Assembly (NCBI RefSeq): GCF_049257235.1
Contig: NZ_JBMMUF010000001.1
Coordinates: forward strand, 552,269 to 616,268
Source of the DNA: Pseudoalteromonas sp049257235
GTDB lineage: Bacteria > Pseudomonadota > Gammaproteobacteria > Enterobacterales > Alteromonadaceae
DNA: 64,000 nucleotides
Direction of reading: 5' to 3'
In this document: positions 9,169 to 17,918 of the stretch, piece after piece
How positions within the stretch are numbered: position 1 is the first letter of the stretch
Layout of the letters: every line of letters starts with the position of its first letter
Notes under the pieces: model-generated
The model's database searches: none
What the model saw: only the letters and a program-made list of their open reading frames with translations
Told to the model about the DNA's origin: nothing
Position numbers and translations under genes: made by a program

Positions 9169-10014
9169 GTGCACTTTGATTCAACCGCCAGCTATATCGC
9201 CAGTAGCGCCCTAAAACAAGCTGTAAACGCCGCTATCGCACTGCAAAAGCCATTGCTAATCAAGGGTGAACCGGGAACCGGTAAAACCTTACTCGCTGAA
9301 GAGCTTGCAAAAAGCACTGGCAGTGAATTAATTCAATGGCACATCAAATCGACAACCAAGGCGCAACAAGGGCTGTACGAATATGATGCGGTATCACGAT
9401 TGCGCGACTCACAACTCGGTGATGAGCGTGTGCATGACATCAGTAATTACATTGTCAAAGGTAAGCTATGGCAAGCCTTTACTAGCGACCAAAGCCAACC
9501 ACGCCCGGTATTACTGATTGACGAGATAGACAAAGCCGACATCGAGTTTCCCAATGATTTACTGTTAGAACTCGATAAAATGGAGTTCTTCGTTTACGAA
9601 ACAGGTGAGCATGTTAAAGCAACACAACGCCCAATTGTGATCATCACCTCAAACAATGAAAAAGAACTACCCGACGCATTTTTAAGACGCTGCTTTTTCC
9701 ACTATATCGACTTCCCAAGCGCGCAAGAAATGGAAAAAATTGTTGATGTGCACTACCCAGATGTAAAACAAGAATTAGTGCGCCAAGCTCTGGATGTATT
9801 CTTCGGTCTACGCCAAGTTGACGGGCTAAAAAAGAAACCATCAACCAGTGAATTACTCGACTGGCTTAAATTATTGATGGCTGACGATATCGACCCTAAC
9901 GTGCTTCATGATAGCGCTCAAAAAGGCGGCTTGATGCCGCTGTTCGGTGCTTTATTAAAGAACGAGCAAGATGTCTCTTTGATTGAAAAACTGGCATTTA
10001 TGAGTCGTCGATAA
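9169..10014 (+). CDS. MoxR-family AAA+ ATPase
   Basis: AAA+ ATPase of 281 residues of the MoxR type, which usually act as chaperones or metal-insertion factors with a VWA partner. Walker A GEPGTGKTLLAEELA (about 33-47), Walker B PVLLIDEIDKAD (about 121-132), and a sensor segment IITSNNEKELPDAFLRRC are visible. The GTG start has AGGAG 7 nt upstream. The stop overlaps the start of the VWA gene (TAATG), indicating a coupled two-gene unit. Confidence 0.93.
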   Translation: MHFDSTASYIASSALKQAVNAAIALQKPLLIKGEPGTGKTLLAEELAKSTGSELIQWHIKSTTKAQQGLYEYDAVSRLRDSQLGDERVHDISNYIVKGKLWQAFTSDQSQPRPVLLIDEIDKADIEFPNDLLLELDKMEFFVYETGEHVKATQRPIVIITSNNEKELPDAFLRRCFFHYIDFPSAQEMEKIVDVHYPDVKQELVRQALDVFFGLRQVDGLKKKPSTSELLDWLKLLMADDIDPNVLHDSAQKGGLMPLFGALLKNEQDVSLIEKLAFMSRR

Positions 10015-11213
10015 TGCTCATTGAGTTTTTCTTCACTTTACGTAAATACCGACTACCCGTTTCTTTGCGCGAACTGCTCGATTTAATAGGTGCGCTCAAA
10101 GCCGGTGTGGTATTTAGCGATACCGAAGCTTTTTATCATCTTGCCCGAACGGTGATGGTAAAAGATGAAACTCACTTTGATCGTTTTGACAAAGCATTTG
10201 CTGATTATTTCCAAGGCATTGAAGATATTGACTTACTCGAGGCGTTAAAGGCCCAGTACGAATTGCCATCCGATTGGCTAAGAAAAGAGTTTGAGAAACA
10301 ACTCAGTCCACAGGAAAAAGCGCAACTTGAAGCAATGGGCGGCCTCGAAAAGTTAATGCAAGAGCTGCGCAAGCGCTTTGAAGAACAACAAAAACGCCAT
10401 GCAGGGGGCAGCAAGTGGATTGGCACAGGAGGCACTTCGCCTTTTGGCGCTTTTGGTTACAATCCAGAGGGTGTGCGCATTGGTCAGCCGAGCTCTGGTC
10501 AGCGTAAGGCGGTAAAAGTGTGGGATAAACGCCAATATCGTAACCTAGATAGCGATGCTGATATTAGTTCTCGCACCATGAAACTCGCACTGAAAAAACT
10601 GCGTAAATTCGCCCGCTCTGGCGCCAGTGACTCCCTTGACCTTACTGAGACTATACGCGCTACCGCAAAGCTAGGCGGTATGCTGGATGTCAAAATGGCC
10701 CCTGAGCGTCACAACGCCGTTAATGTCATCATGCTGTTTGATATTGGCGGCTCGATGGATGATCACATTCACTTGTGTGAGCAGCTATTTAGCGCTGCCC
10801 ACGGTGAGTTCAAACACCTTGAATTTTATTATTTTCACAACTGTGTTTACGAGCACCTATGGCAAGACAACACTCGCCGTTATGACAAAGTGATCGATAC
10901 GCACAGCCTCATGCAGCGGTTTGGTCGCGACTATAAAATTATTTTCGTCGGCGATGCCACCATGGGTCCATATGAAATAGCCTATCCCGGTGGCAGCGTT
11001 GAGCATTGGAATGAAGAACCCGGGGCGCTCTGGTTACAACGCATTACCCATCATTTTGATAAGGTCGTTTGGCTTAATCCGCAGCCCAAATCGCATTGGC
11101 GTTATTATCACTCGATTGAGATGATTGACCAACTGATGGCCAAGGGTGAACACAAAAGAATGTTCCCCCTCACACTAGAGGGCATCAGCGGTGCAATTAA
11201 AGCATTAAGCTAA
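10014..11213 (+). CDS. VWA domain protein (CoxE-like), MoxR partner
   Basis: 399 residues with a C-terminal von Willebrand A / CoxE-like domain. The MIDAS motif reads DIGGSMDD (DxGxS variant) at about residue 243, followed by FEYYFHNCVYE-like sequence and FVGDATMGPYEI. The N-terminal half holds a charged helical segment (KLMQELRKRFEEQQKRH). In other bacteria such VWA proteins work with MoxR ATPases to activate enzymes or insert metals; the client here is unknown. One base overlap with the ATPase gene and a 2-bp gap to the convergent transporter gene. Confidence 0.9.
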   Translation: MLIEFFFTLRKYRLPVSLRELLDLIGALKAGVVFSDTEAFYHLARTVMVKDETHFDRFDKAFADYFQGIEDIDLLEALKAQYELPSDWLRKEFEKQLSPQEKAQLEAMGGLEKLMQELRKRFEEQQKRHAGGSKWIGTGGTSPFGAFGYNPEGVRIGQPSSGQRKAVKVWDKRQYRNLDSDADISSRTMKLALKKLRKFARSGASDSLDLTETIRATAKLGGMLDVKMAPERHNAVNVIMLFDIGGSMDDHIHLCEQLFSAAHGEFKHLEFYYFHNCVYEHLWQDNTRRYDKVIDTHSLMQRFGRDYKIIFVGDATMGPYEIAYPGGSVEHWNEEPGALWLQRITHHFDKVVWLNPQPKSHWRYYHSIEMIDQLMAKGEHKRMFPLTLEGISGAIKALS

Positions 11214-11215
11214 CC

Positions 11216-12478
11216 TTACCAAAGCTGTAGTACGACAAATGCCACACTAAAGCTAATCAGGTATATCAATCCTACCCATGTAAGCACTTTAAGCCACAGT
11301 GGCCGTGCAATGTGGGCTTGGCGCACCAAACGCATATTCAACCACGCAAATACCGGTGTTGTTAAAAACGCTAAGGTCATGGCAAAGGTCAGCATGTCTT
11401 TGAGATTGCTTTTAAAAAACAGTATCACAGCCATACCAACGGATGCTTGTATCAATAGCCAAGTGCTTAGTTTATCTGGGAGCACAGTAGATTTAATGAG
11501 TTTGGCAGAGGCTGTGAGCGAGCGTGCGTAGCCATCGAGCACTGTGAGTGTGGTTCCTAACATACACAAAAAAGCGACAAGAGCGATGAGCCAGCGAGAC
11601 CACTCACCAATTGTATGCGCATACATATCAATGAGTTGCTTGGCAAAAGCGACACCGGCAAGCTCAATATTGGCACTTTGACCATGCTGGATTAATACCC
11701 CCAGCGCAAAAAACACCAGCGCCAATATCGCAGTCATCACATACCCAAGATTAAAGTCAAATAGACCCGCCTTTGCACTGATATGCATCTGTTTTTGTTT
11801 GGCCTTTAACCACAAAGAGTTAAGCACTGAAATCTCTATAGGTGCTGGCATCCAGCCCATCATAACGATAACAAAGCTAAGGCCAGCCAAAGTGAAAATA
11901 TCAGGCGAGACATGATTATTGAGCGCTAAGATGGGGTCGCTATTGTGCTGTAAGACTGCGATAAAAAAGGCGCTTAGCGTACTTAAGGCCAATACGGCCA
12001 TAATCCACTTTGACGCCCTATCTAACGCACGATAGTGCCCGAGCAACAGTAACAGTAGACAAGCTGTAAGAATGATAAGACACAACGCGGTAAGCCCTAA
12101 CTTACCTCCTATGATGTAATGCAACAGTGCAGCGCTTAACAACAATACTCCTGCGGTATTCACCACCGCAGCAATCAAGCTCAACACCACAAAACTATAG
12201 AAATACCCGGGGCCTTGCTGCTTATAGCCTGCAACCAACGACTCTCCCGTCGCCAGTGTGTATTCAACACCGCATCTAAAAAATGGATACTTACACACAT
12301 TGACAGCAATAACCAACCAGGCCAACTGCCAACCGTATAACGCCCCAGCCTGTGTTGCAGCCACCAAATGTGAGCCACCAATGGCTGCTGTGGCCATAAG
12401 TATTCCAGGCCCTAGCGCCTTAATATACTGCGAATACTGCACTTTTTTACTGCTCTTAGTAATCCTTGATGTTGCCAA
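11216..12478 (-). CDS. Divergent NRAMP-family transporter
   Basis: Eleven or so transmembrane helices over 420 residues with the NRAMP/SLC11 fold (TM1 LGPGILMATAAIGGSHLVAA, then KYPFF and ATGESLVAGYK). The canonical DPGN in TM1 reads GGSH, and the TM6 MPH reads MPA, so the Asp, Asn and His that coordinate or relay Mn/Fe are absent; the Met is kept. I recall a large marine/Bacteroidetes clade with the same GxSHLV signature, so this is a family variant and not a mutation; substrate unknown. Start is TTG with no good SD, so the N-terminus is uncertain. Divergent from the porin gene. Confidence 0.85.
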   Translation of the reverse strand: MATSRITKSSKKVQYSQYIKALGPGILMATAAIGGSHLVAATQAGALYGWQLAWLVIAVNVCKYPFFRCGVEYTLATGESLVAGYKQQGPGYFYSFVVLSLIAAVVNTAGVLLLSAALLHYIIGGKLGLTALCLIILTACLLLLLLGHYRALDRASKWIMAVLALSTLSAFFIAVLQHNSDPILALNNHVSPDIFTLAGLSFVIVMMGWMPAPIEISVLNSLWLKAKQKQMHISAKAGLFDFNLGYVMTAILALVFFALGVLIQHGQSANIELAGVAFAKQLIDMYAHTIGEWSRWLIALVAFLCMLGTTLTVLDGYARSLTASAKLIKSTVLPDKLSTWLLIQASVGMAVILFFKSNLKDMLTFAMTLAFLTTPVFAWLNMRLVRQAHIARPLWLKVLTWVGLIYLISFSVAFVVLQLW

Positions 12479-12615
12479 TGAGGGTAAGTTAGATACCTTT
12501 TGTTTTCAACTGGATAGTTACGACAATTAAACTACAATGTTACAAGTAGCGCTTTTGTTAACCTATTTTTATTGCTTGTTCACTTGTACCTTTTTATAAT
12601 TATTTTTTGGTTAGC

Positions 12616-12650
12616 AAGGAGCCTACTTAATCATAGGCTCCTTTTTTTTC
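12616..12650 (+). terminator. Orphan rho-independent terminator ahead of porin gene
   Basis: A 10-bp perfect stem AAGGAGCCTA / TAGGCTCCTT (12616-12643, 8-nt loop) followed by TTTTTTTC reads on the plus strand, yet no plus-strand gene precedes it in the 185-bp intergenic region. It ends 14 bp before the porin ATG. It either ends a small RNA or attenuates the porin operon (inference). Confidence 0.8.
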
Positions 12651-12663
12651 GGGCAGGGGTAAC

Positions 12664-13890
12664 ATGTTTTCACAAAGAGCACTTTGCGCATGCGCCATTT
12701 TTACACTGGCCTGCACTAAGACGTATGCGGACCCCATAGAACTCAGCGGATTCGCTACTTTTGGGGCAACCTACACAGATTCAGATCAACTCGCGTTTCG
12801 CAGTGACGTGTCAGTGGATGATGGTGAAACCAAACAAATTGACTTTGGTTCTTTGTCACGCATTGGTATTCAAGTAGATAAAAGATTTAATGAAGACTGG
12901 TCAGTCACTGGACAGTGGGTTCTCAAAAGGCATGTAGACTACAGTCTCGATCAACTCACACAATTAGCGTTTGTTAGCTATTCCCCTACTCCTAATTGGA
13001 CAGTCAAAGCCGGACGTACCGCATTTGACCTATTCATGATGAGCCCGTACCGTAATATAGGTTATGCCTATACAGAAACTCATGCTCCCGTTGAGTTTTA
13101 CGGTTTGATCCCTCACCAAAATATTGATGGCATAGAAATATCTTCTTCTCATGGATTTGCGCAAGGTAACTTTCGAACGCGCTTGTATGCAGGCAAGACG
13201 AAAAACTATCTGTCAAATTTTGAGTACGAATGGGAACTAGAATTAAAAGATGTGTTAGGGGCCACATTATCGTATGAGTTCAATAATTGGTTATTACGAA
13301 CTAACTATACAGAAGCTGAAATCGGCGGACAGCCAGTTGATGATTACTACCCTCTATTACAAGGTGCTCAGCTTGTTCCTCCTCAAATTTGGCCGGAGGT
13401 TTTGGAGGTCGCATTGGACACCAATCCAATCGGCACAAAATTAAAATACGCGAATGTGGGTCTTAAATATGACAATGGCCAGTACTACGCCCAAAGTGAG
13501 CTGGCATATATTGACGCAAATTCGGCGCTTCTTAATGATTTAGTCAATGGTTATGCCCACGTAGGTAAACGTTGGGATACATACAGCCTGCAATTAGGTT
13601 ATTCCTTTACCGATGGTAAAGCCTATGAAACTCCAGAACCAAGAGTAAGAACCCAGTTTACTGATTTGATCTTTCAAGGTTTAGATAGAGCGTTAAATTA
13701 TTACGTCAATGATCAGTCAACCATTTCTATCAGCGGTCGCTATGATTTTCGCGCTGATATGGCGGCAAAATTGCAAGTGGAGTTCGTCGACCTAGAGCTT
13801 GAGGACAATCAGTTCATGCTGCGAACTCAAAGCACCGCAGGGAAGGAATCACTGGTTGTGATAAGTGCAACTTTGGATTGGGTGTTTTGA
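12664..13890 (+). CDS. Outer-membrane porin-like beta-barrel protein
   Basis: 408 residues with a signal peptide cut after TYADP or nearby, and alternating aromatic/polar beta strands ending in ISATLDWVF, a typical C-terminal porin strand with terminal Phe. It resembles gammaproteobacterial general or DcaP/OprP-like porins only loosely, so the substrate is not assigned. It is the first gene of a three-gene operon with a PstS-like protein (1-bp gap) and a diguanylate cyclase. SD AGGGG lies before the ATG; an orphan terminator lies in the leader. Confidence 0.8.
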   Translation: MFSQRALCACAIFTLACTKTYADPIELSGFATFGATYTDSDQLAFRSDVSVDDGETKQIDFGSLSRIGIQVDKRFNEDWSVTGQWVLKRHVDYSLDQLTQLAFVSYSPTPNWTVKAGRTAFDLFMMSPYRNIGYAYTETHAPVEFYGLIPHQNIDGIEISSSHGFAQGNFRTRLYAGKTKNYLSNFEYEWELELKDVLGATLSYEFNNWLLRTNYTEAEIGGQPVDDYYPLLQGAQLVPPQIWPEVLEVALDTNPIGTKLKYANVGLKYDNGQYYAQSELAYIDANSALLNDLVNGYAHVGKRWDTYSLQLGYSFTDGKAYETPEPRVRTQFTDLIFQGLDRALNYYVNDQSTISISGRYDFRADMAAKLQVEFVDLELEDNQFMLRTQSTAGKESLVVISATLDWVF

Positions 13891-13891
13891 T

Positions 13892-14320
13892 ATGAAAATA
13901 CTGCCAATGATTGCAATACTGATGATGATTTCTAGCTTTTCGGCGTTTGCCGAACAAAAGATAGCAGTCATCGTCAATATAAATAACCCGACAGACACAC
14001 TCTCAACGAAGCAGTTGATTGATTTATACATGGGAAAACTCATTGCTTTTCCTAATGGAGACCGTGCAGCGCCATTGGATTTACCACAAGATTCAACATT
14101 ACGGACCGATTTCTACCAGCAGCTGACCAATAAACCCATTGGCAGTATCAATGCCTATTGGTCGCGCGTTAAGTTCAGTGGTCACGCTCAGTCGCCACTT
14201 AGCGTAGATACGAGCGAACAAGTGTTAGAACGAGTTAAAGAAATCGACAATGCCATAGGCTACGTAAATCTCAATGATGTTACTGATGATGTGAAGGTGG
14301 TATACACGCTTGCTCAATAA
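13892..14320 (+). CDS. Small PstS-like periplasmic binding protein
   Basis: 142 residues with a signal peptide (ISSFSAFA cleavage) and a single-domain phosphate-binding-like fold: LSTKQLIDLYMGKLIAFPNG, then TDFYQQLTNKP, YWSRVKFSGHAQSP and a terminal AIGYVNLNDV. This short PstS-like family is common in Shewanella and Vibrio and is often annotated as phosphate ABC transporter substrate-binding protein, but no ABC permease or ATPase is here. It overlaps the diguanylate cyclase gene by 11 bp, so it may be the periplasmic sensor partner of that enzyme (inference, by analogy with NspS/MbaA). Confidence 0.85.
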   Translation: MKILPMIAILMMISSFSAFAEQKIAVIVNINNPTDTLSTKQLIDLYMGKLIAFPNGDRAAPLDLPQDSTLRTDFYQQLTNKPIGSINAYWSRVKFSGHAQSPLSVDTSEQVLERVKEIDNAIGYVNLNDVTDDVKVVYTLAQ

Positions 14321-15863
14321 GTATAGCCTCATATCACGTCTCGCTTTGGTATTGGTTTTAACCTCTTTCATCGCAGGCGTGATAGCCGTTAAATATTATT
14401 TTGAAAGCACCTATCGGCAAGAAGTCGATAAGGCTCAACTTGCTGTTGAGCAACTTCACAAAACGGTATCAAATACAGCGTCCATCGCCGCGTATCTCAA
14501 AGATAAAGATCTCGCTTTAGAAGTCGTTACCGGTTTACTTAAAAACGACATCATTCTGGGTGTGAAAATCAAAAGCGACGAAGTTGAACTAGCCAGTGGT
14601 GGTGTGCTCACTGGCACCAATCAAATTATTTATCAGTTATTTAACCCCTTTTTCGACAACGAAGTCGTGGGCTCCATTGCTCTGATCCCAGCCCAGCAGC
14701 ACATTGAGTTAAGCGCACAAAAAATAGCACAAGCCAGCGCCCAACTACTTGTTATGCAGACCTTTGTGGTGTTGGTCATATTTATTATTTTGGCCTATTT
14801 TATTGTCACCAAACCGATGGGGATTCTGACTGAAGATCTTAAAAAAATAGTCCCTGGCTCTTCTAATCGCCTCAATACACCCTATGCACAAAAAGAAAGT
14901 GAAATCGGACAAATGACCAATAGCATCAATAAGATGCTCGAGGCTGCACAAGCCCACTTTAGCCAAGAGCGTGAATTGCGTAGTGAAGTGCAAGAACTTG
15001 GAAGCCGTTTACAGCTATTGTTTGAGCATGCAGCGGCGGCGATGATCCTTGCAAATAGAGACGGCAAGGTCATGCTGTTTAATGCCTCAACCAGTGAGAT
15101 TCTCAATCGCATTAACGTGACCATCAGCGAGAACCTATTCGATTTAGTTGACCGTGCGTTTATGGATGCCAAACAAGTCAAAAAACACATTGCTGATAAC
15201 CTCGACAAAAACGATGTCGCGCGTGGTGAGTATCAACTTTTAAACGACCGCGCAGGTAATCCGGTTTGGGTGCACATTCTGGTCACCCGCAGTTATGGCT
15301 CAGACAATGTCGCCTATCTACAAATATTCATTAATGACATAACCAGCCACAAGACCATGCTAGAGCACCTAAGCTACGAGGCTCATACAGATCAACTGAC
15401 AGGGTTATTAAATCGTGTTGGTGCAGAAAGACGTTTATCAAAGCGCTTATCGACCGGCCAAAACCTTGCTCTGATGCTCATCGATCTTGATGGCTTTAAA
15501 CCTATCAACGACGTATTCGGGCACGAGGCGGGAGATGTGATCCTCTGCTATGTTGCCAACCAACTGGTCAAAAACTTGCGTAAGGAAGATATCTGCTGCC
15601 GTTGGGGCGGTGACGAGTTTGTGGTGGTGGTAGAAACGGATGATGTCGATGATGCGATGCGACTCGCCGAGAAGCTGCGTGATGCAGTAAGCACCCCCAC
15701 ACAGCTTGAAAATGGTGAAACCGTATCGGTAGGCGCAAGTATTGGTGTGGCGCTTGCACCAACCCACGGCACTGAGATAAAAGACTTAGTCAGCGCCGCA
15801 GATAAAGCCATGTATAGCGTCAAGCGCGAGCACAAAAACGCCACAGCACTGGCTCCTCATTAA
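14310..15863 (+). CDS. Membrane-bound sensor diguanylate cyclase
   Basis: 517 residues. Two transmembrane helices (about 10-28 and 147-166) flank a periplasmic domain of about 115 residues; a HAMP-like segment and coiled coil (about 170-235), a PAS domain (about 236-350) and a GGDEF domain (about 360-517) follow. The active site RWGGDEFVVV is intact and an RKED inhibitory site lies five residues upstream, so c-di-GMP synthesis with product inhibition is expected. Start is TTG inside the preceding PstS-like gene. Its stop overlaps that of the convergent DUF3087 gene by the shared TTAA. Confidence 0.93.
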   Translation: MLNKYSLISRLALVLVLTSFIAGVIAVKYYFESTYRQEVDKAQLAVEQLHKTVSNTASIAAYLKDKDLALEVVTGLLKNDIILGVKIKSDEVELASGGVLTGTNQIIYQLFNPFFDNEVVGSIALIPAQQHIELSAQKIAQASAQLLVMQTFVVLVIFIILAYFIVTKPMGILTEDLKKIVPGSSNRLNTPYAQKESEIGQMTNSINKMLEAAQAHFSQERELRSEVQELGSRLQLLFEHAAAAMILANRDGKVMLFNASTSEILNRINVTISENLFDLVDRAFMDAKQVKKHIADNLDKNDVARGEYQLLNDRAGNPVWVHILVTRSYGSDNVAYLQIFINDITSHKTMLEHLSYEAHTDQLTGLLNRVGAERRLSKRLSTGQNLALMLIDLDGFKPINDVFGHEAGDVILCYVANQLVKNLRKEDICCRWGGDEFVVVVETDDVDDAMRLAEKLRDAVSTPTQLENGETVSVGASIGVALAPTHGTEIKDLVSAADKAMYSVKREHKNATALAPH

Positions 15864-16366
15864 AGCGTCTTTACATACTCGCTTTGGTAGAGCGACGCAT
15901 CCGCTTCAACATTAAACTGATTTGCCAACACGTCTAATTTAGCCTGTTCAACGGCCAACTCATCCATCGTAATGGTGTTATCATCAAGCTGCCACAACTG
16001 ACGGCAACCGCTGTAATAAAATTGCAGCGCATGTATTGCCTGCACATCACCTTGCTGGGATGCGGCTTTAATTTTACGCATTTTCCGAGTGATATGATTA
16101 AGAGCCTGCTTTAAATGCCACACGTAGACTACTTCATACATAAAAGGGTGGCGCTCGTATCGCTTAAGCACACAGCCTATACTCACAGCTGAGGCAATCA
16201 CCCCAATTAGGTTCCAGGTAAAATGTGAACCACTTTCATCTGGCCAAGCGATAATCAAAATTCGCGCAATGCCCAAACTACCAATCGCCAGGGCGGCAAT
16301 ACAGGTAATGATGACAATATTCAAATGCTTGCGATAGCGCGTTTTATCTATTTGTTCTAACTTCAT
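15860..16366 (-). CDS. DUF3087-type inner-membrane protein
   Basis: 168 residues starting MKLEQIDKTRYRKHLN, matching DUF3087 proteins of gammaproteobacteria as I recall them. Two transmembrane helices (about 18-36 and 47-68) are followed by a cytoplasmic helical domain ending in a conserved-looking FNVEADASLYQSEYVKTL. Function unknown. The ATG at 16366 fits the family start; a longer frame upstream overlaps the nhaC terminator and is less likely. Confidence 0.8.
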   Translation of the reverse strand: MKLEQIDKTRYRKHLNIVIITCIAALAIGSLGIARILIIAWPDESGSHFTWNLIGVIASAVSIGCVLKRYERHPFMYEVVYVWHLKQALNHITRKMRKIKAASQQGDVQAIHALQFYYSGCRQLWQLDDNTITMDELAVEQAKLDVLANQFNVEADASLYQSEYVKTL

Positions 16367-16384
16367 AGTGAGTGTGTAAAAGGC

Positions 16385-16411
16385 AATAAAAAACGGGGGC
16401 ATTATACCCCC
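16385..16411 (-). terminator. Terminator of nhaC-type gene
   Basis: ACGGGGG / CCCCCGT stem (16391-16411) followed on the minus strand by a T-run, 37 bp past the antiporter stop codon. Confidence 0.88.
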
Positions 16412-16447
16412 GTCAATTCTGTGAACCTAATTTAACCTGCGGCTAAT

Positions 16448-17827
16448 TTAAATTACTAACCAACTCACTACAAAATAAGCCAAGAAGGTCAGCGCGCCGC
16501 CAAATAATGCGTAAGGCATTTGCGTTTTAACGTGCGTAAGTAAGTCACACCCAGAGGCAATAGCCGATACAGCACTGGTATCTGAAATCGGTGAGCAGTG
16601 ATCACCAAACACACCGCCACCGAGTATTGCAGCAATAACCAATGATGGCGGTAAACCAAGCGCTTGAATCAGAGGCACACCGATGGGGATCAAAATAGCG
16701 AATGTCCCCCATGACGTACCTGTGGTAAATGAAATAACCGCGCCGGTCAAAAACAACATAGGCACTACCAGCACCAGAGGTAAGTAATCACCCACTAATG
16801 AGGCAACAAACACACCTGTGCCAAGCTCTTTTAAGCTCGCGCCTAGGGTCATTGATAATAATACGATGGCAACCAGTGGCAACAGTTCGCCCATGCCTTT
16901 AAAGCCCATATCAACCAACTGATGATGACTAAACAGTTTGCTAGAAATCAGTAAAATGTATGCCACCACACACGAGAGCATAGTCGCATACAGCACCGAT
17001 TTAGAACCACTACCCGCAGCGATATCGCCATTGCCTGTCCAAAACATAAAACCAACCATAGAGGTGATCAGTGTCAGCAATGGAATAAGCATAAAGCGCG
17101 ATTTTGTGCCCTTATCTGCTTTCTCATCATCTTTGGTTTCTAGCTTTTGCAGTTGCTGTTCTGCCACTTTCATCGGCCCATGCACTTTATCGAAAGCAAT
17201 GGTATAGGCCACAATCAACAAGGTGATAATGGCATAGAAGTTATAGCCGATACTGCCCCACAAAATATTGACCGAGGTGTCAGGCAATTCGTAATTTTCC
17301 AATAAGCCAAGTACGTACGCGCCCCAGCCATTGAGCAAAATTAGAATACATACAGGTGCACTGGTACTGTCGATAATATAAGCCAACCGCGCGCGGCTCA
17401 TCTTGAACTTGTCGAATAAACCGCGAGAGAGAATACCTGCGGTTAGTACACTGAGGTTTGATTCTATAAATACGGCGATACCAGAGAACATAGTCAAAAA
17501 GCCCACTTGGCGTTTTGATTTAGCAACCCCTTTCCCTATGAGCATATTCACAGTAGCAGCAACACCACCAGATTCGCGGATATAGGCAAGTAAAGCACCA
17601 ATTAACACACTGAATAACAAGACTCGACTGTTACCCGGTGAAGATGCAGTATCAACAACTCGCTCAATGGTATTAATGAACGTGAAAAATAATGTATTGC
17701 CATCGCCACTGATTGCCAGTAAAAATTCAGATGTAGCCACTGCTGCAAGCAGTGCCATAATCACTTCTTTACGCCAAAAGACAATTGCAATTGCGACCAG
17801 TGGCGGCAAGATGGAATACCATGACAT
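16448..17827 (-). CDS. NhaC-family Na+/H+ antiporter
   Basis: 459 residues with about 12 hydrophobic helices of the NhaC/ArsB-like superfamily. Characteristic segments are GIAVFIESNLSVLTAG, LPLVAIVLLSMTLGASLKELG, SFTTGTSWGTFAILIPIGVPL and GGGVFGDHCSPISDTSAVSAIASGCD near the C-terminus, the last being a strong family signature. Probable sodium/proton or related organic-acid exchange. Start at ATG 17827, with AAGGA 8 nt upstream; the open frame 20 codons further up lacks an SD. It is divergent from lysA with a 91-bp gap; some relatives next to lysine genes transport amino acids, so substrate is not certain. Confidence 0.85.
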   Translation of the reverse strand: MSWYSILPPLVAIAIVFWRKEVIMALLAAVATSEFLLAISGDGNTLFFTFINTIERVVDTASSPGNSRVLLFSVLIGALLAYIRESGGVAATVNMLIGKGVAKSKRQVGFLTMFSGIAVFIESNLSVLTAGILSRGLFDKFKMSRARLAYIIDSTSAPVCILILLNGWGAYVLGLLENYELPDTSVNILWGSIGYNFYAIITLLIVAYTIAFDKVHGPMKVAEQQLQKLETKDDEKADKGTKSRFMLIPLLTLITSMVGFMFWTGNGDIAAGSGSKSVLYATMLSCVVAYILLISSKLFSHHQLVDMGFKGMGELLPLVAIVLLSMTLGASLKELGTGVFVASLVGDYLPLVLVVPMLFLTGAVISFTTGTSWGTFAILIPIGVPLIQALGLPPSLVIAAILGGGVFGDHCSPISDTSAVSAIASGCDLLTHVKTQMPYALFGGALTFLAYFVVSWLVI

Positions 17828-17918
17828 GGAGTTATCCTTGTTATTATTAAGCTTGAATAGTCTTGCAAATGAGCATAGATTATTCAATTGATTTTCAATT
17901 TAATGTAATTTTTTAATT

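Noticed and set aside
17828..17918. Lysine riboswitch (L box) upstream of lysA or the NhaC-type gene
   Set aside because: The intergenic region is only 91 bp, too short for an L box plus expression platform, and no L-box motifs are visible.
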